Of a stretch of DNA of 64,000 nucleotides, positions 11,124 through 23,900 are shown piece after piece. This DNA is from Triticum aestivum (Eukaryota > Streptophyta > Magnoliopsida > Poales > Poaceae). The notes beneath the pieces are model-generated. The model was given only the letters and a program-made list of their open reading frames with translations, was not told where the DNA came from and did no database searches. How positions within the stretch are numbered: position 1 is the stretch's first letter; every line of letters starts with the position of its first letter. The DNA lies in the NCBI RefSeq assembly GCF_018294505.1, contig NC_057796.1:267303518-267367517 (forward strand). Direction: 5' to 3'. Both the position numbers and the translations under genes were made by a program.

Positions 11124-12450
11124 GTCCCAGGCTGCGCACGACGAACGGCGTCACCACGCTGATGACCCCGGGCGCCGCCGCGGGAAGAGTCCCGTGCATC
11201 GTTCGCGGGATGCAGAAGACCAGCACGCTCGCCGAGGTGCTGGCGAAGATGGCGTGCCATCGCAGGGCCATGATAGAGCTCCTTCTAACGTGGTTAGAAG
11301 TCGGAGCACGTCACGATCCACGCAGGTTTCGCCGCTGCCGACGCCAGCAGAGGCCTTAGCACGTGCGCAGTTGCTCCTCGACTTCCCTCCTACTGCGGAG
11401 AAGCTCGACGAGTGGAGAGCCACCATCCGGAGCCTCGTCGGCATCGCCAACAAGGACGAGCCGCTACCAGCGGGGCCCTCGGGCCGGCGGTCCGTCGAGG
11501 CACCACACGCCAGTGGTGGGAAGACCGAAGGCGCTGCGGCCATAGTGCACTCTCCTCCACCTCGCCAGTTATGAGGGCGCCGGTCCGTCGTGACGACGCC
11601 TGTGATAACATTTCCATAGCGTCGTCCGACCCACGGACCCACCGCGCCCAGCGCCAAGTTCTTCAGGAGCGAGCCCATGAAGACGCTCGAACCACCATCG
11701 AGCGTTGGCGCGAAGCACGCCACAAATCAGACAGGCGAGCGGGACCCACCACGGACCACCCAGCACCGGGAGGCCCTGGGGGCTTACCTTACGAGGTAGG
11801 CTGTCAGGCCTTTACCCATGAGCTATGGCAGTTCCAGTGGCCCACTCACCGCACATTCAAGCCTGACATTGGCGAAAAGTACAACGGCAAGACTCACCCG
11901 TCAGAATTCCTCAGCATATACACCATCGTGATGCAAGCTACCAGAGCTCGCGACGACAAGGTGCTTGCCAATTACTTCCCGTTGGCACTTAAGCCCAACG
12001 TTATGTCATGGTTGATGCACTTGCCAGTAGATTCTATTTCTTGCTGGTCGGATTTGTGCCATGAGTTTGTTGGCGCCTTTACGGGAGGCCACCAAGCTCA
12101 TGGCCAAGTAAGCGACTTGCATGTCATCCCCCAGAAAGAAGGCGAAAGCCTGCGCAAGTACATACAGAGGTTCAGTCGAGTGCAGTACAACATCCCAGAC
12201 GTTCACCCCGCCGCCATCATCAGCGCATTCCATCAGAATGTGCAAAACCGCAATATGCATGAAGAGCTGGCGATAAATAAGGTGAAGGATGTGGCAGAGC
12301 TCTATGTTCTGGCCGACAGGTGTGCTCGGGCAGAAGAGGGAAGGAAGTACCCTGGCGAAGATGCTGGCGTGGAAACCGACTCCTCAGAAGAAGATGCTGC
12401 CGCCCTGGCGAAGAAGGGACGGCGCCGCAACAAGAAACGTAGGGTAAAGC
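11124..12450 (+). pseudogene. gag: gag, main part (Tat-lineage element)
   Basis: This continues the frame begun at 3735. The first stretch (11124-11574) ends in a TGA. The reading then shifts by one frame near 11560-11575 and runs as a typical retrotransposon gag to about 12450. The retrotrans_gag-like core lies around 11860-12340. It shows an aromatic-rich start (GEKYNGKTHPSEFLSIY) and, near 12130, the pattern EGESLRKYIQRF, typical of plant gypsy gag. A second frame change near 12450 joins it to the zinc-finger and protease part. The product would be the virus-like-particle coat; here it is broken at least twice. Confidence 0.85.
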
Positions 12451-12451
12451 C

Positions 12452-13534
12452 GTGCTTGCCGTCGAGGGATCCGACGATGCCGGCGCCGCCAAGAAGACCA
12501 AGGCAGACGAACCCGGCAAGGAGATTGCCGGGTGTGTCGCCTGCCGGGCCTTGGCGGCCGTCGACAAGCCTGGAAGCTCCGATAAGCAATACTGCAAGAT
12601 CCATCGCACCAAGGGCCACGACATCCAAAACTGCCGACAAGTTGAACTGCTTGCTGAGAAGCAAAAAGCTGAGTATGAGAGGCGGGACAAGGAGAAGGGT
12701 CAGGATGGTGCCGAGGGATCGGGAAAGAAGCGTGGCGGCCAAGGGGGTCGCCGCGGCAAGGAAAACCAGCAACAGAGGCCCGCTCGGGGCCGCGACAAGA
12801 AGGAAGAAGACGATGATCATGAAGAGGAGGACGAGTCCGGCGACCACGAGTTCCAGAAAGCTACAGAGGCTATGTGCGTCGACGGCGGCGCCTCGCTGCA
12901 TACTTCTCACCGCCAGCTCAAGCAGTGGGCGCGTGAGATCACAGCGGCAGAACCGTCGTTCGACGCCCAGAAACCACTGAAGTGGTCCAGCACGCCTATC
13001 ATCTTTGACACTGAGGATCACCCTAATCGCACAACTGCGGTCGGGTGCTTGCCGTTGTTGGTTTCGCCAACAATACACAACCTCAAGGTTGACGGCGGGG
13101 CCGGTCTGAACTTGATCTCGCCTGTTGTCATCGAAAGACTGCAGATTCCTGATGGAGACCTCACAGAGACGGGCACGTTTCAAGGGGTCAACCCGGGAAG
13201 AAGTCAGCCGAAGGGAAAGGTCACGCTGCCCGTGACATTTGGAAGCGATTTCAACTACAGGACGGAGAGGATTGTCTTCGATGTCGCCGAGATCCCCTTG
13301 CCCTACAACGGGATCCTCGGGCGTCCAGTGTTAGCCAAGTTCATGCCGGCATCACACTACGCCTACAACACGCTGAAGATGCCCGGGCTGATGACAATCA
13401 TCACCGTTCCCTCCGACAAGAAGGATGCGCTGATTTGTGCTGATCAACTCTACCGGGAAGCAGTTGCAGCAGCTGCCGCCGAGGCACTTGCTCCTGCCGC
13501 TGAAGCCCCGGGAGGGAAGAAGAAGACCGGTTAG
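12452..13534 (+). pseudogene. gag C-terminus and aspartic protease (Tat-lineage element)
   Basis: This open stretch of 360 codons is in a third frame relative to gag. It begins with a Lys/Ala-rich linker containing CxxHxxxxGHxxxxC (YCKIHRTKGHDIQNC, about 12587-12631), a likely nucleic-acid-binding zinc finger of the Tat gag type. A highly charged Lys/Asp/Glu segment follows (about 12680-12840). The protease core has LKVDGGAGLNLIS (about 13082-13120), where the catalytic D-S/T-G is replaced by D-G-G, a variant known in plant gypsy proteases, and YNGILGRP (about 13304-13327) as the second protease motif. The frame stops with TAG at 13532-13534, then continues in the same frame into the reverse transcriptase with further stops. 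Confidence 0.82.
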
Positions 13535-15160
13535 ACCTCTCGCAACCACTCCGGCAAGCGCACCTCATCAGAGTGTAGTGCTCCTGTCGAGGACGTGCCA
13601 GAGAGCTCCAGCGACAAGAGGAAGAAATCCAGAGCTGCACCGCCAAAGACAAATAAGGTGTCCGTCAAGGAGGATGACACGGGTGGGGCTTTCACCATAA
13701 GCTCCACCCTCGGCAGAAAATAGGAAAGCGCGCTCGTTGCCTTCCTACGGGCGAATGTCGATGTGTTTGCATGGCAAGCATCCGACATCCTCGGCGTTCC
13801 CAGGGAGGTGATTGAGCACCATCTTGCTGTCTGTCCTCATGTGCGACCCGTCAAGCAGAAGGTCAGGAAGCAAGCTCTGGAACGGCAATAGTTCATCACA
13901 GAGGAGATCAGAAAGTTAGAAGCGGCAGGCTTGGTGAAAGGAGTACTCCATCTGACGTGGTTGGCCAATCCGCTAGTGGTGCGCAAGGCGAATGGGAAGT
14001 GGAGGTTGTGTATCGATTACACAGATATCAATAAGGCTTGTCCAAAGGACCCCTTCCTGTTGCCGCGCATCGACCATATTGTAGACTCCATGGCCGGGTG
14101 TGACCTACTATCGTTCCTTGACGCCTACTCTGGATACCACCAGATCTTCATGACAAGAGAAGACGAAGAAAAGACAGCATTCATCACCCCATGTGGTACG
14201 TATTGCTTTATACGGATGCCTTTTGGGTTGAAGTGTGCTGGCTCAACGTTCACAAGAGCAGTCCAAATTGGTTTTGAACCCCAGCTACATAGAAATATGG
14301 AAGCTTATATGGATGACATAGTGGTCAAAACCAAGGACAGAGCAACGCTCATACAAGATTTAGAAGAAACATTCACAAATGTGTGCAAGATCAACCTCAA
14401 GCTGAACCCTGAGAAGTGTGTCTTCGGCGTCCCGTCCGGCAAACTTCTCAGGTTCTTTGTGTCACAGCATGGGACCAAGGCAAACCCAGACAAGATCAAG
14501 GCCATTGAACAGATTGAAGCGCCCAGGCGGATCAAGGATGTGCGTCGGCTCACTGGCTATGTTGCCGCCTTGAGCAGATTCATTTCCAAGTCTGCCGAGC
14601 GCGCCCTTCCCTTTTTCAAAATCTTGAAAAAGGTGGGCCCAATGGAATGGACCCCAGAGGCCGAAGCAGCACTGCAGGATTTGAAGAAGCACCTCTCCTC
14701 CACACCGATACTAGTTGCGCCTAGGCCACAAGAGCCATTGCTGCTATATCTAGCGGCAACGAATCAAGTGGTTAGCGCCGCGCTAGTGGCACAGAGGGAG
14801 GTCGATGAAGAGGCAGTAGCGACGGCAGGACTGGCGGATGGCAAGCCAGAGATACCCCCGGCAGGGCTTGGTGCCGGCAAGGAAGGACCCCCGGCGGAGT
14901 TTGACGCTGACTGAAAAGGGGCTGCGCAACCAAGCGAGGCAGTGCAGAAGAAGAAAGTGATGCAGCACCCGGTCTACTTTGTCAGCTCCCTCTTGCAGGG
15001 GGCTAGGTCAAGGTACTCCGGTCTGCAGAAATTGCTCTTCGGCCTTCTTATGGCCTCGAGGAAGCTGCGTCATTACTTCCAAGCACACGAGATTACCGTC
15101 ATCACCCGCCTCCCGTTGCAACGGATACTACATAACCCAGACGCAAACTGGGAGGATGGA
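13535..15160 (+). pseudogene. Reverse transcriptase and gypsy-type RNase H (Tat-lineage element)
   Basis: The same frame as the protease continues, with stops at 13721-13723 (TAG), 13889-13891 (TAG) and 14912-14914 (TGA). RT motifs in order are WRLCIDYTDINKACPKDPF (about 14000-14056), DAYSGYHQI (about 14120-14146), FIRMPFGLKCAGSTF (about 14207-14251) and the catalytic YMDD at 14306-14317. The thumb/connection region and an RNase H with 'PILVAPRPQEPLLLYLA' follow. The frame shifts near 15160, within the RNase H end. The catalytic box is intact, but at least three stops and one frameshift prevent a full product. Confidence 0.88.
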
Positions 15161-15320
15161 GTGGGCTTTGGAATTGTTGAGCTTTGGTTTGAAGTTTGAA
15201 AGTACTTCGACAATCCAGAGCAGAGTCTTGGCGGAATTCATTGGGGAATGGACCTCAACGCCCGCTGAAGAGATCTAGGAGACCACTCTCCCCGGCAAGG
15301 AAACAAGTCGCAACTGGATC

Positions 15321-15720
15321 ATGTACTTTGACGGGGCTTTTTCGCTGCAAGGCGCCGGTGCTGGTGTGCTGCTTGTCGCACCCACCGGAGAGCACCTCAA
15401 GTATGTAATCCAGATGCACTTTCCCAGGGAGATGTCCACGAACAACACCGCTGAATACGAGGGGATGCTTGCCGGTCTCAGGACCACAGCAGACCTCGGG
15501 ATTAAGAAGCTCATCGTCAGGGGTGATTCACAGCTTGTCGTTAGGCAAGTCAACAAAGATTATCAGAGCCCGTTGATGGAGGCCTACGTAGATGAGGTGA
15601 GGAAGCTGGAAGAGCACTTTGACGGTATACAAGCGGAGCACGTTCCCCGAGTGGAGAACGACATCGCCGATTACATGTCGAAGCGCGCAGCGTTCAAGCT
15701 ACCTGTGGAACCAGGTACTT
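15321..15720 (+). pseudogene. Archaeal-type second RNase H domain (aRNH, Tat-lineage element)
   Basis: Starting at MYFDGAF (15321), this part has the hallmarks of an RNase H fold distinct from the gypsy one. The first catalytic Asp is in YFDGA and the Glu in NNTAEYEGMLAG (about 15432-15467). A further Asp is in VRGDSQLVVRQV (about 15519-15554) and a late acidic cluster in ENDIADYMSK (about 15654-15683). A second RNase H between the first one and integrase is a known acquisition of the Tat lineage. It reads in a different frame from RT, following the shift near 15160 and a stop at 15276-15278. Confidence 0.78.
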
Positions 15721-17203
15721 TTGTGCTTCGGTTAACTCAACCATCCATTGAAGCATCAACAGAACAGAATAAGTGGAGGAAATCAGGCTCCGGCAAGTAC
15801 TTTCCCGCCGATCCCCCTGGGGCCGCCGGCAAAGATTTTTCTGTTGGTACTGAGCCTGCCGAGGGGCGACCGACTCCGGCAAGGCGTCAAGCCCTGGCTG
15901 TAGAGACGGCCGCTCCCATGGCAGAAGAAATGCCTTTAGTCCTTGCCGTCGAGCCCCAGGCTCCGGCATGGGCACATCATACTGTCCGATTCCTCCAAGC
16001 AATGGAGCTTCCTGAGGAGCAGGAAGAAGCGGAGAAAGTAGCCCATTGGTCTGCTATGTATCAGTTCGTTGATGACGTCCTGTACAGGAAAAGACCGAAT
16101 TGTGTGAAATTGAAGTGCATTGCCCGGGAGGAAGGACTGGAGCTGTTGGCAGAGATAGACGGATGCATATGTGGCTCCCACATAGGGTCAAGGGCCCTTG
16201 CCGGCAAGGCGTTCCGGCAAGGTTTCTTCTGGCCCACTGCCCTCCAGGATGCAACGACACTAGTAACCAAGTGTGAAGCGTGTCAGTTCCATTCGAAGAA
16301 GCTTCATCAACCAGCTCAAGCCCTTCAAGTAATTCCTCTCTCCTGGCCATTTTCGGTCTGGGGGCTCGACATACTGGGCCCTTCCCCCGTGCTATCGGGG
16401 GCTTTGAGTACTTGTATGTTGCAATCGACAAGTTTACAAAGTGGTCGGAGGTGGAAGCAGTGAGGAAGGTGACAGCACGGTCAGCCGTCAAGTTCTTCAA
16501 GGGGTTAGTCTGCCATTATGGTGTGCCAAACAGAGTCATCACCGACAACGGCACGCAGTTCACAAGCCACACCTTCATGCAATACATCTAGGACCTCGGC
16601 AGCAAGGTCTGTTTCGCTTCAGTGGCACACCAACGGAGCAACGGCTAGGCGGAGAGGGCAAATGTTGAAGTGCTGCGGGGCCTGAGGACCAAGACTTTTG
16701 ACAGGCTGCACCAGAGCAGAGGGCGCTGGATTGATGAGTTGTCAGCGGTTCTTTGGTCGATCAAAACAATGCCAAATCGAGCCACCGGCCAGACACCCTT
16801 TGCCCTGGTATACGGGGCAGAAGCAGTTCTCCCCATGGAACTCACATACGGGTCACCTCGAGTGCTCGCTTATGACGAGCTTGAGCAAGAGCAATTGCGG
16901 CAAGATGACGCAACACTCCTTGAGGAAGATTGTCTTCGGGCGGCTATGAGAGCAGCGCGCTACCAGCAAGGCTTGCGCCGCTACCATAGCCGCAAGGTTC
17001 ATGCCCGAAGCTTTGAGGAAGGCGACCATGTTCTTCGGCGCGTTCAATCGGCCAAGAATTCCAACAAGTTGACGCCGAAGTGGGAAGGGCCTTATCGGGT
17101 AATACGAGTCACCAGGCCCGGCGCAGTCCGCCGAGAGACCGAAGATGCTATTCCAGTGAGCAACTCCTGGAAGATTGAACATCTTCGCAAGTTTTACCCA
17201 TAA
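15721..17203 (+). pseudogene. Integrase (Tat-lineage element)
   Basis: A linker (15721-16000) leads into the zinc-binding part, with His in CGSHIGSRAL and the Cys pair in CEACQFHSK (about 16273-16299). The frame then shifts near 16380. The catalytic core carries Asp in AIDKFTKW (about 16420-16443), Asp in TDNGTQF (about 16541-16561) and Glu in AERANVEVL (about 16649-16675), so the DDE triad is present. TAG stops interrupt at 16589-16591 and just before AER (about 16646-16648). The C-terminal part runs to a stop at 17201-17203 and ends IEHLRKFYP. No chromodomain is seen, as expected for Tat elements. Confidence 0.85.
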
Positions 17204-17995
17204 GGCGCGGTTGCCGGGCCCCCCGGCAAACCACCTTTTGTACAAGCCTTACCGGCAAGGCATGTAACCCTCTGTACAAAGCCAGGAGCAGACCCTAAGC
17301 ATAAATAAATGAAGCGCTAGCGCCCTAAGTTTTAGCATGCATGCTAGGATAAGTCTCTCCCTCAGTTAGGGTTGATAGTGCTTAGCGGCGACTAACCCCT
17401 AGCATAGAGGTCGAGTGTCCGTTTCTCTGTTCCTTTCCGTCCTCTTTGGTTCACAGGGTATATGGACGTTTCTGCTGAGCTGTTTGGAAGAAAGAGAACA
17501 AGCCGGCGCTCCGGCCTCGGCAAGCCAAGGTTGCCGGGGCCTGCAGATACAAGAATACAAGCACGGCAAGCCAAGGCTGGCGGGGGCTGCAGATTCAGAT
17601 AAGTCTTTTATCCTCTATTGTGCATTTCCGTATGAAGTTGGGACATATGAAACCTCGTTTTGCTCCTAGACCACCGTGCTCCCCCTTTTTCCTGTACCCA
17701 AGTCCCTGGGTCGGAACCGGATCGTAGTCGCGGTGGCGAGGAAATAAACGAAGGGCCTAACTCTACTTCACCCCTCCCTCCGCCAAGAGCGTGAGAATGG
17801 TCGACTGAAGTAAGGGGACGGCAAGCCCTGTTGCCGGGCGACAATGTTTATCTTAAAAATAACAAGGATTCATTCCTTGGCATGGGCCTCGCTCACGCAC
17901 AAAGAACCCGGCAAGCACCCTTTTTCTTTAAAAATGTCCCATACAGGTACAGTTCATACGGGATGAAAAACATGAGCAAGGGGATTACAAGTTTT
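17204..17995 (+). other. Post-pol spacer of the Tat-lineage element, left of the copia insertion
   Basis: Non-coding sequence between the pol stop and the copia insertion. It is rich in 'ccggcaag' and 'ttgccgggg' motifs that also pack the LTRs and break up the polyprotein linkers. No ORF with a domain is seen. It continues at 26739 after the copia element. Confidence 0.75.
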
Positions 17996-19733
17996 TGAAG
18001 GAAATATGCCCTAGAGGCAATAATAAAGTTATTATTTATTTCCTTATATCATGATAAATGTTTATTATTCATGCTAGAATTGTATTAACCGAAAACATAA
18101 TACTTGTGTGAATACATAGAAAAACAGAGTGTCACTAGTATGCCTCTACTTGACTAGCTCATTGATCAAAGATGGTTATGTTTCCTAGACATAGACATGA
18201 GTTGTCATTTGATTAACGGGATCACATCATTAGGAGAATGATGTGATTGACTTGACCCATTCCGTTAGCTTAGCACTCGATCGTTTAGTATGTTGCTATT
18301 GCTTTCTTCATGACTTATACATGTTCCTATGACTATGAGATTATGCAACTCCCGTTTACCGGAGGAACACTTTGTGTGCTACCAAACGTCACAACGTAAC
18401 TGGGTGATTATAAAGGTGCTCTACAGGTGTCTCGAAAGGTACTTGTTGGGTTGGCGTATTTCGAGATTAGGATTTGTCACTTCGATTGTCGGAGAGGTAT
18501 CTCTGGGCCCACTCAGTAATACACATCACTGTAAGCCTTGCAAGCATTGTAACTAATGAGTTAGTTGCAGGATGATGTATTACGGAACGAGTAAAGAGAC
18601 TTGCCGGTAACGAGATTGAACTAGGTATCGAGATACCGACGATCGAATCTCGGGCAAGTAACATACCGATGACAAAGGGAACAACGTATGTTGTTATGCG
18701 GTCTGACCGATAAAGATCTTCGTAGAATATGTGGGAACCAATATGAGCATCTAGGTTCCGCTATTGGTTATTGACCGGAGAGGTGTCTCGGTCATGTCTA
18801 CATAGTTCTCGAACCCGTAGGGTCCACACGCTTAACGTTACAATGACAGTTATATTATGAGTTTATATGTTTTGATGTACCGAAGGTTGTTCGGAGTCCC
18901 AGATATGATCACGGACATAACGAGGAGTCTCGAAATGGTCGAGACATAAAGATTGATATATTGGAAGCCTATGTTTGGATATCGGAAGTGTTCCGAGTGA
19001 AATCGGGATTTTTCCGGAGTACCAGGAGGTTACCAGAACCCCCCCGGTAACTTAATGGGCCTTAGTGGGCCTAGGTGGAAGAGAGGAGAGGAGGCCAGGG
19101 CAGGGCCGCACACCCCTCCCCCCCAGTCCGAATAGGACAAGAAGAGGGGGGCGGCGCCCCCCCTTTCCTTCCTCCCCTCCACCTCTTCCCCGTCTCTCTC
19201 CTAGTCCAACATGGAAAAGGGGGGGAGTCCTACTCCCGGTAGGAGTAGGACTCCTCCTGGCGCGCTTCTCCCCTTGGCCGGCCGAACCCCCCTTGCTCCT
19301 TTATATACGGGGGCAAGGGGGCACCTCTAAACACACAATTGATCATTGATCTCTTAGCCGTGTGCGGTGCCCCCCTCCACCATATTACACCTCGATAATA
19401 TCGTAGCGGTGCTTAGGAGAAGCCCTGCGTCGGTAGAACATCATCATTGTCACCATGCCGTCGTGCTGACGAAACTCTCCCTCAACACTTGGCTGGATCA
19501 GAGTTCGAGGGACGTCATCGAGCTGAACGTGTGCTGAACTCGGAGGTGTCGTGCGTTCGGTACTTGATCGGTCGGATCGTGAAGATGTACGACTACATCA
19601 ACCGCGTTGTGTTAACGCTTCCGCTTTCGGTCTACGAGGGTACGTGGACAACACTCTCCCCTCTCGTTGCTATGCATCACCATGATCTTGCGTGTGCGTA
19701 GGAATTTTTTTGAAATTACTACGTTCCCTAACA
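17996..19733 (+). repeat. 5' LTR of copia element B
   Basis: TG...CA ends. It contains a G/C-rich block (19010-19330) with a TATA box, tttatatac at about 19310-19318, that fits the promoter position. The small frames at 18329-18556 and 19447-19701 recur in the 3' LTR and have no domain. Confidence 0.95.
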
Positions 19734-19734
19734 G

Positions 19735-19746
19735 TGGTATCAGAGC
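19735..19746 (+). other. Primer binding site, initiator tRNA-Met (element B)
   Basis: The sequence tggtatcagagc lies one base after the LTR. It is the standard complement of the plant initiator tRNA-Met 3' end used by most copia elements. Confidence 0.93.
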
Positions 19747-20976
19747 CTAGTTTAATGCGTTGATGTTATATGCACGAGTAGAACACAAGTGAGTTGTGGG
19801 CGATATAAGTCATACTGCTTACCAGCATGTCATATTTTGGTTCAGTGGTATTGTGAGATGAAGCGGCCCGGACCGACATTACACGTATGCTTACGCGAGA
19901 CTGGTTTCACCGTTGCGAGCACTCGTTGCTTAAAGGTGACTGGCGGGTGCCTGTCTCTCTCACTTTAGTTGAACCGAGTGTGGCTACGCCCGGTCCTTGC
20001 GAAGGTTAAAACAGCACCAACTTGACAAACTATCGTTGTGGTTTTGATGCGTAGGTAAAGAATGGTTCTTCCTAAGCCCGTAGCAGCCACGTAAAATTTG
20101 CAACAACAAAGTAGAGGATGTCTAACTTTTTTTTGCAGGGCATGTTGTGATGTGATATGGTCAAGACATGATGCTGAATTTTATTGTATGAGATGGTCAT
20201 GTTTTGTAACTGAGTTATCGGCAACTGGCAGGAGCCATATGGTTGTCACTTTATTGTATGCAATGCAATCGCCATGTAATTGTTTTACTTTATCACTAAG
20301 CGGTAGCGATAGTCGTAAAAGCAATAGTTGGCGAGACGACAACGATGCTACGATGGAGATCAAGGTGTCGCGCTGGTGACGATGGTGATCATGACGGTGC
20401 TTCGGAGATGGAGATCACAAGCACAAGATGATGATGGCCATATCATATCACTTATATTGATTGCATGTGATGTTTATCTTTTATGCATCTTATCTTGCTT
20501 TGTTTGACGGTAGCATTATAAGATGATCTCTCACTAAATTTCAAGATAAAAGTGTTCTCCCTGAGTATGCACCGTTGCCAAAGTTCGTCGTGCCCAGACA
20601 CCACGTGATGATCGGGTGTGATAAGCTCTGCGTCCATCTACAACGGGTGCAAGCCAGTTTTGCACACGCAGAATACTCAGGTTAAACTTGACGAGCCTAG
20701 CATATGCAGATATGGCCTCGGAACACTGAGACCGAAAGGTCGAGCGTGAATCATATAGTAGATATGATCAACATAGTGATGTTCACCATTGAAAACTACT
20801 CCATTTCACGTGATGATCGGTTATGGTTTGGTTGATTTGGATCACGTAATCACTTAGATGATTAGAGGGATGTCTATCTAAGTGGGAGTTCTTAAGTAAT
20901 ATGATTAATAGAACTTAATTTTATCATGAACTTAGTACCTGATAGTATCTTGCTTGTCTATGTTAATTGTAGATAG
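19747..20976 (+). other. Leader of copia element B
   Basis: About 1.2 kb between primer site and the polyprotein ATG. It has no ORF with recognisable content; the only longer frames (20098-20379 plus, 20452-20637 minus) lack domains. It presumably includes the packaging signal, which cannot be located from sequence alone. Confidence 0.7.
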
Positions 20977-23900
20977 ATGGCCCGTGCTGTTGTTCCGTTG
21001 AATTTTAATGCGTTCCTTGAGAAAGCAAAGTTGAAAGATGATGGTAGCAATTATACGGACTGGGTCCGTAACTTGAGGATTATCCTCATTGCTGCACAGA
21101 AGAATTACGTCCTGGAAGCACCGCTGGGTGCCAGGCCTGCTGCAAGAGCAACACCAGAGGTTATGAACGTCTGGCAGAGCAAAGCTGATGACTACTCAAT
21201 AGTTCAGTGTGCCATGCTTTACGGCTTAGAACCGGGTCTTCAACGACGTTTTGAACGTCATGGAGCATATGAGATGTTCCAGGAGTTGAAGTTAATATTT
21301 CAAGCAAATGCCCGGATTGAGAGATATGAAGTCTCCAATAAGTTCTACAGCTGCAAGATGGAAGAGAATAGTTCTGTCAGTGAGCATATACTCAAAATGT
21401 CTGGGTATAACAATCACTTGATTCAACTGGGAGTTAATCTTCCGGATGATAGCGTCATTGACAGAATTCTTCAATCACTGCCACCAAGTTACAAGAGCTT
21501 CGTGATGAACTATAACATGCAATGGATGAATAAGACAATTCCCGATCTCTTCGCAATGCTAAAGGCAGCGGAGGCAGAAATCAAAAAGGAGCATGAAGTG
21601 TTGATGGTCAATAAGACCACTAGTTTCAAGAAAAAGGGCAAAGGGAAGAAGAAGGGGAACTTGAAGAAGAACAGCAAGCAAGTTGCTGTTCAGGAGAAGA
21701 GACCCAAATCTGGACCTAAGCCTGAGATTGAGTGCTTCTACTGCAAGCAGACTGGTCACTGGAAGCGGAACTGCCCCAAGTATTTGGCGGATAAGAAGGA
21801 TGGCAAGGTGAACAAATGTATATGTGATATACATGTTATTGATGTGTACCTTACCAGAGCTCGCAGTAGCACCTGGGTATTTGATACTGGTTCTGTTGCT
21901 AATATTTGCAACTCGAAACAGGGACTATGGATTAAGCGAACACTGGCCAAGGACGAGGTGACGATGCGCGTGGGAAACGGTTCCAAAGTCGATGTCATCG
22001 CCGTCGGCACGCTACCTCTACATCTACCTTCGAGATTAGTATTAGACCTAAATAATTATTATTTGGTGCCAGCGTTGAGCATGAACATTATATCTGGATC
22101 TTGTTTGATGCAAGACGGTTATTCATTTAAATCAGAGAATAATGGTTGTTCTATTTATATGAGTAATATCTTTTATGGTCATGCACCCTTGAAGAGTGGT
22201 CTATTTTTAATGAATCTCGGTAGTAGTGACACACATATTCATAATGTCGAAGCCAAAAGATGCAGAGTTGATAATGATAGTGCAACTTATTTGTGGCACT
22301 GCCGTTTAGGTCATATCGGTGTAAAGCGCATGAAGAAACTCCATAATGATGGACTTTTGGAATCACTTGATTATGAAACACTTGGTACTTGCGAACCGTG
22401 TCTCATGGGCAAGATGACTAAAACACCGTTCTCCGGAACTATGGAGAGAGCAACTGATTTGTTGGAAATCATACATACAGATGTATGTGGTCCGATGAAT
22501 ATTGAGGCTCGTGGCGGATATCGTTATTTTCTCACCTTCACAGATGATTTGAGCAGATATGGGTATATCTACTTAATGAAACATAAGTCTAAAACATTTG
22601 AAAAGTTCAAAGAATTTTAGAGCGAAGTTGAAAATCATCGTAACAAGAAAATAAAGTTTCTATGATCAGATCGTGGAGGAGAATATTTGAGTTACGAGTT
22701 TGGCCTACATTTGAAACAATGCGGAATAGTTTCGCAACTCACGCCACCCGGAACACCACAACGTAATGGTGTGTCCGAACGTCGTAATCGTACTTTACTA
22801 GATATGGTGCGATCTATGATGTCTCTTACTGATTTACCGCTATCATTTTGGGGTTATGCTTTAGAGACGGCTGCATTCACTCTAAATAGGGCACCATCGA
22901 AATCCATTGAGACGACGCCTTATGAACTATGGTTTGGCAAGAAACCAAAGTTGTCGTTTCTTAAAGTTTGGGGTTGCGATGCTTATGTGAAGAAACTTCA
23001 ACCTGATAAGCTCGAACCTAAATCGGAGAAATGTGTCTTCATAGGATACCCAAAGGAGACTGTTGGGTACACCTTCTATCACAGATCCGAAGGCAAGACA
23101 TTCGTTGCTAAGAATGGATCCTTTCTAGAGAAGGAGTTTCTCTCGAAAGAAGTGAGTGGGAGGAAAGTAGAACTTGATGAGGTAACTGTACCTGCTCCCT
23201 TATTGGAAAGTAGATCATCACAGAAACCAGTTTCTGCGACACCTACACCAATTAGTGAGGAAGTTAATGATAATGATCATGAAACTTCAGATCAAGTTAT
23301 TACTGAACCTTGTAGGTCAACCAGATTAAGATCCGCACCAGAGTGGTACGGTAATCCTGTTCTACAGGTTATCTTACTAGACCATGACGAACCTACGAAC
23401 TATGAAGAAGCGATGGTGAGCCCAGATTCCGCAAAATGGCTTGAGGCCATGAAATCCGAGATGGGATCCATGTATGAGAACAAAGTATGGACTTTGGTTG
23501 ACTTTCCCGATGATCGGCAAGCCATTGAACATAAATGGATCTTCAAGAAGAAGACTGACGGTGACGGTAATGTTACTGTCTATAAAGCTCGACTTCTTGC
23601 GAAAGGTTTTCGACAAGTTCAAGGGATTGACTAAGATGAGACCTTCTCACCCGTAGCGATGCTCAAGTCTATCCGAATCATGTTAGCAATTGCCGCATTT
23701 TATGATTATGAAATTTGGCAAATGGATGTCAAAACTGCATTCCTGAATGGATTTCAGGAAGAAGAGTTGTATATGATGCAACCGGAAGGTTTTGTCGATC
23801 CAAAGGGAGCTAACAAAGTGTGCAAGCTCCAGCGATCCATTTATGGACTGGTGCAAGCCTCTCGGAGTTGGAATAAACACTTTGATAGTGTGATCAAAGC

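Noticed and set aside
11151..11723. 190-codon minus-strand frame at the gag junction
   Set aside because: Antisense shadow of the gag frame that can be traced across the insertion; no domain.
12302..13183. Long minus-strand open frame (293 codons) opposite gag/protease
   Set aside because: It lies fully antisense to recognisable gag zinc finger and protease motifs in GC-rich sequence, has no domain, and its third-position GC explains the openness.
18329..18556. 75-codon frame in the copia LTR (also at 25330-25557)
   Set aside because: Conserved only because both LTRs are near-identical; no domain.
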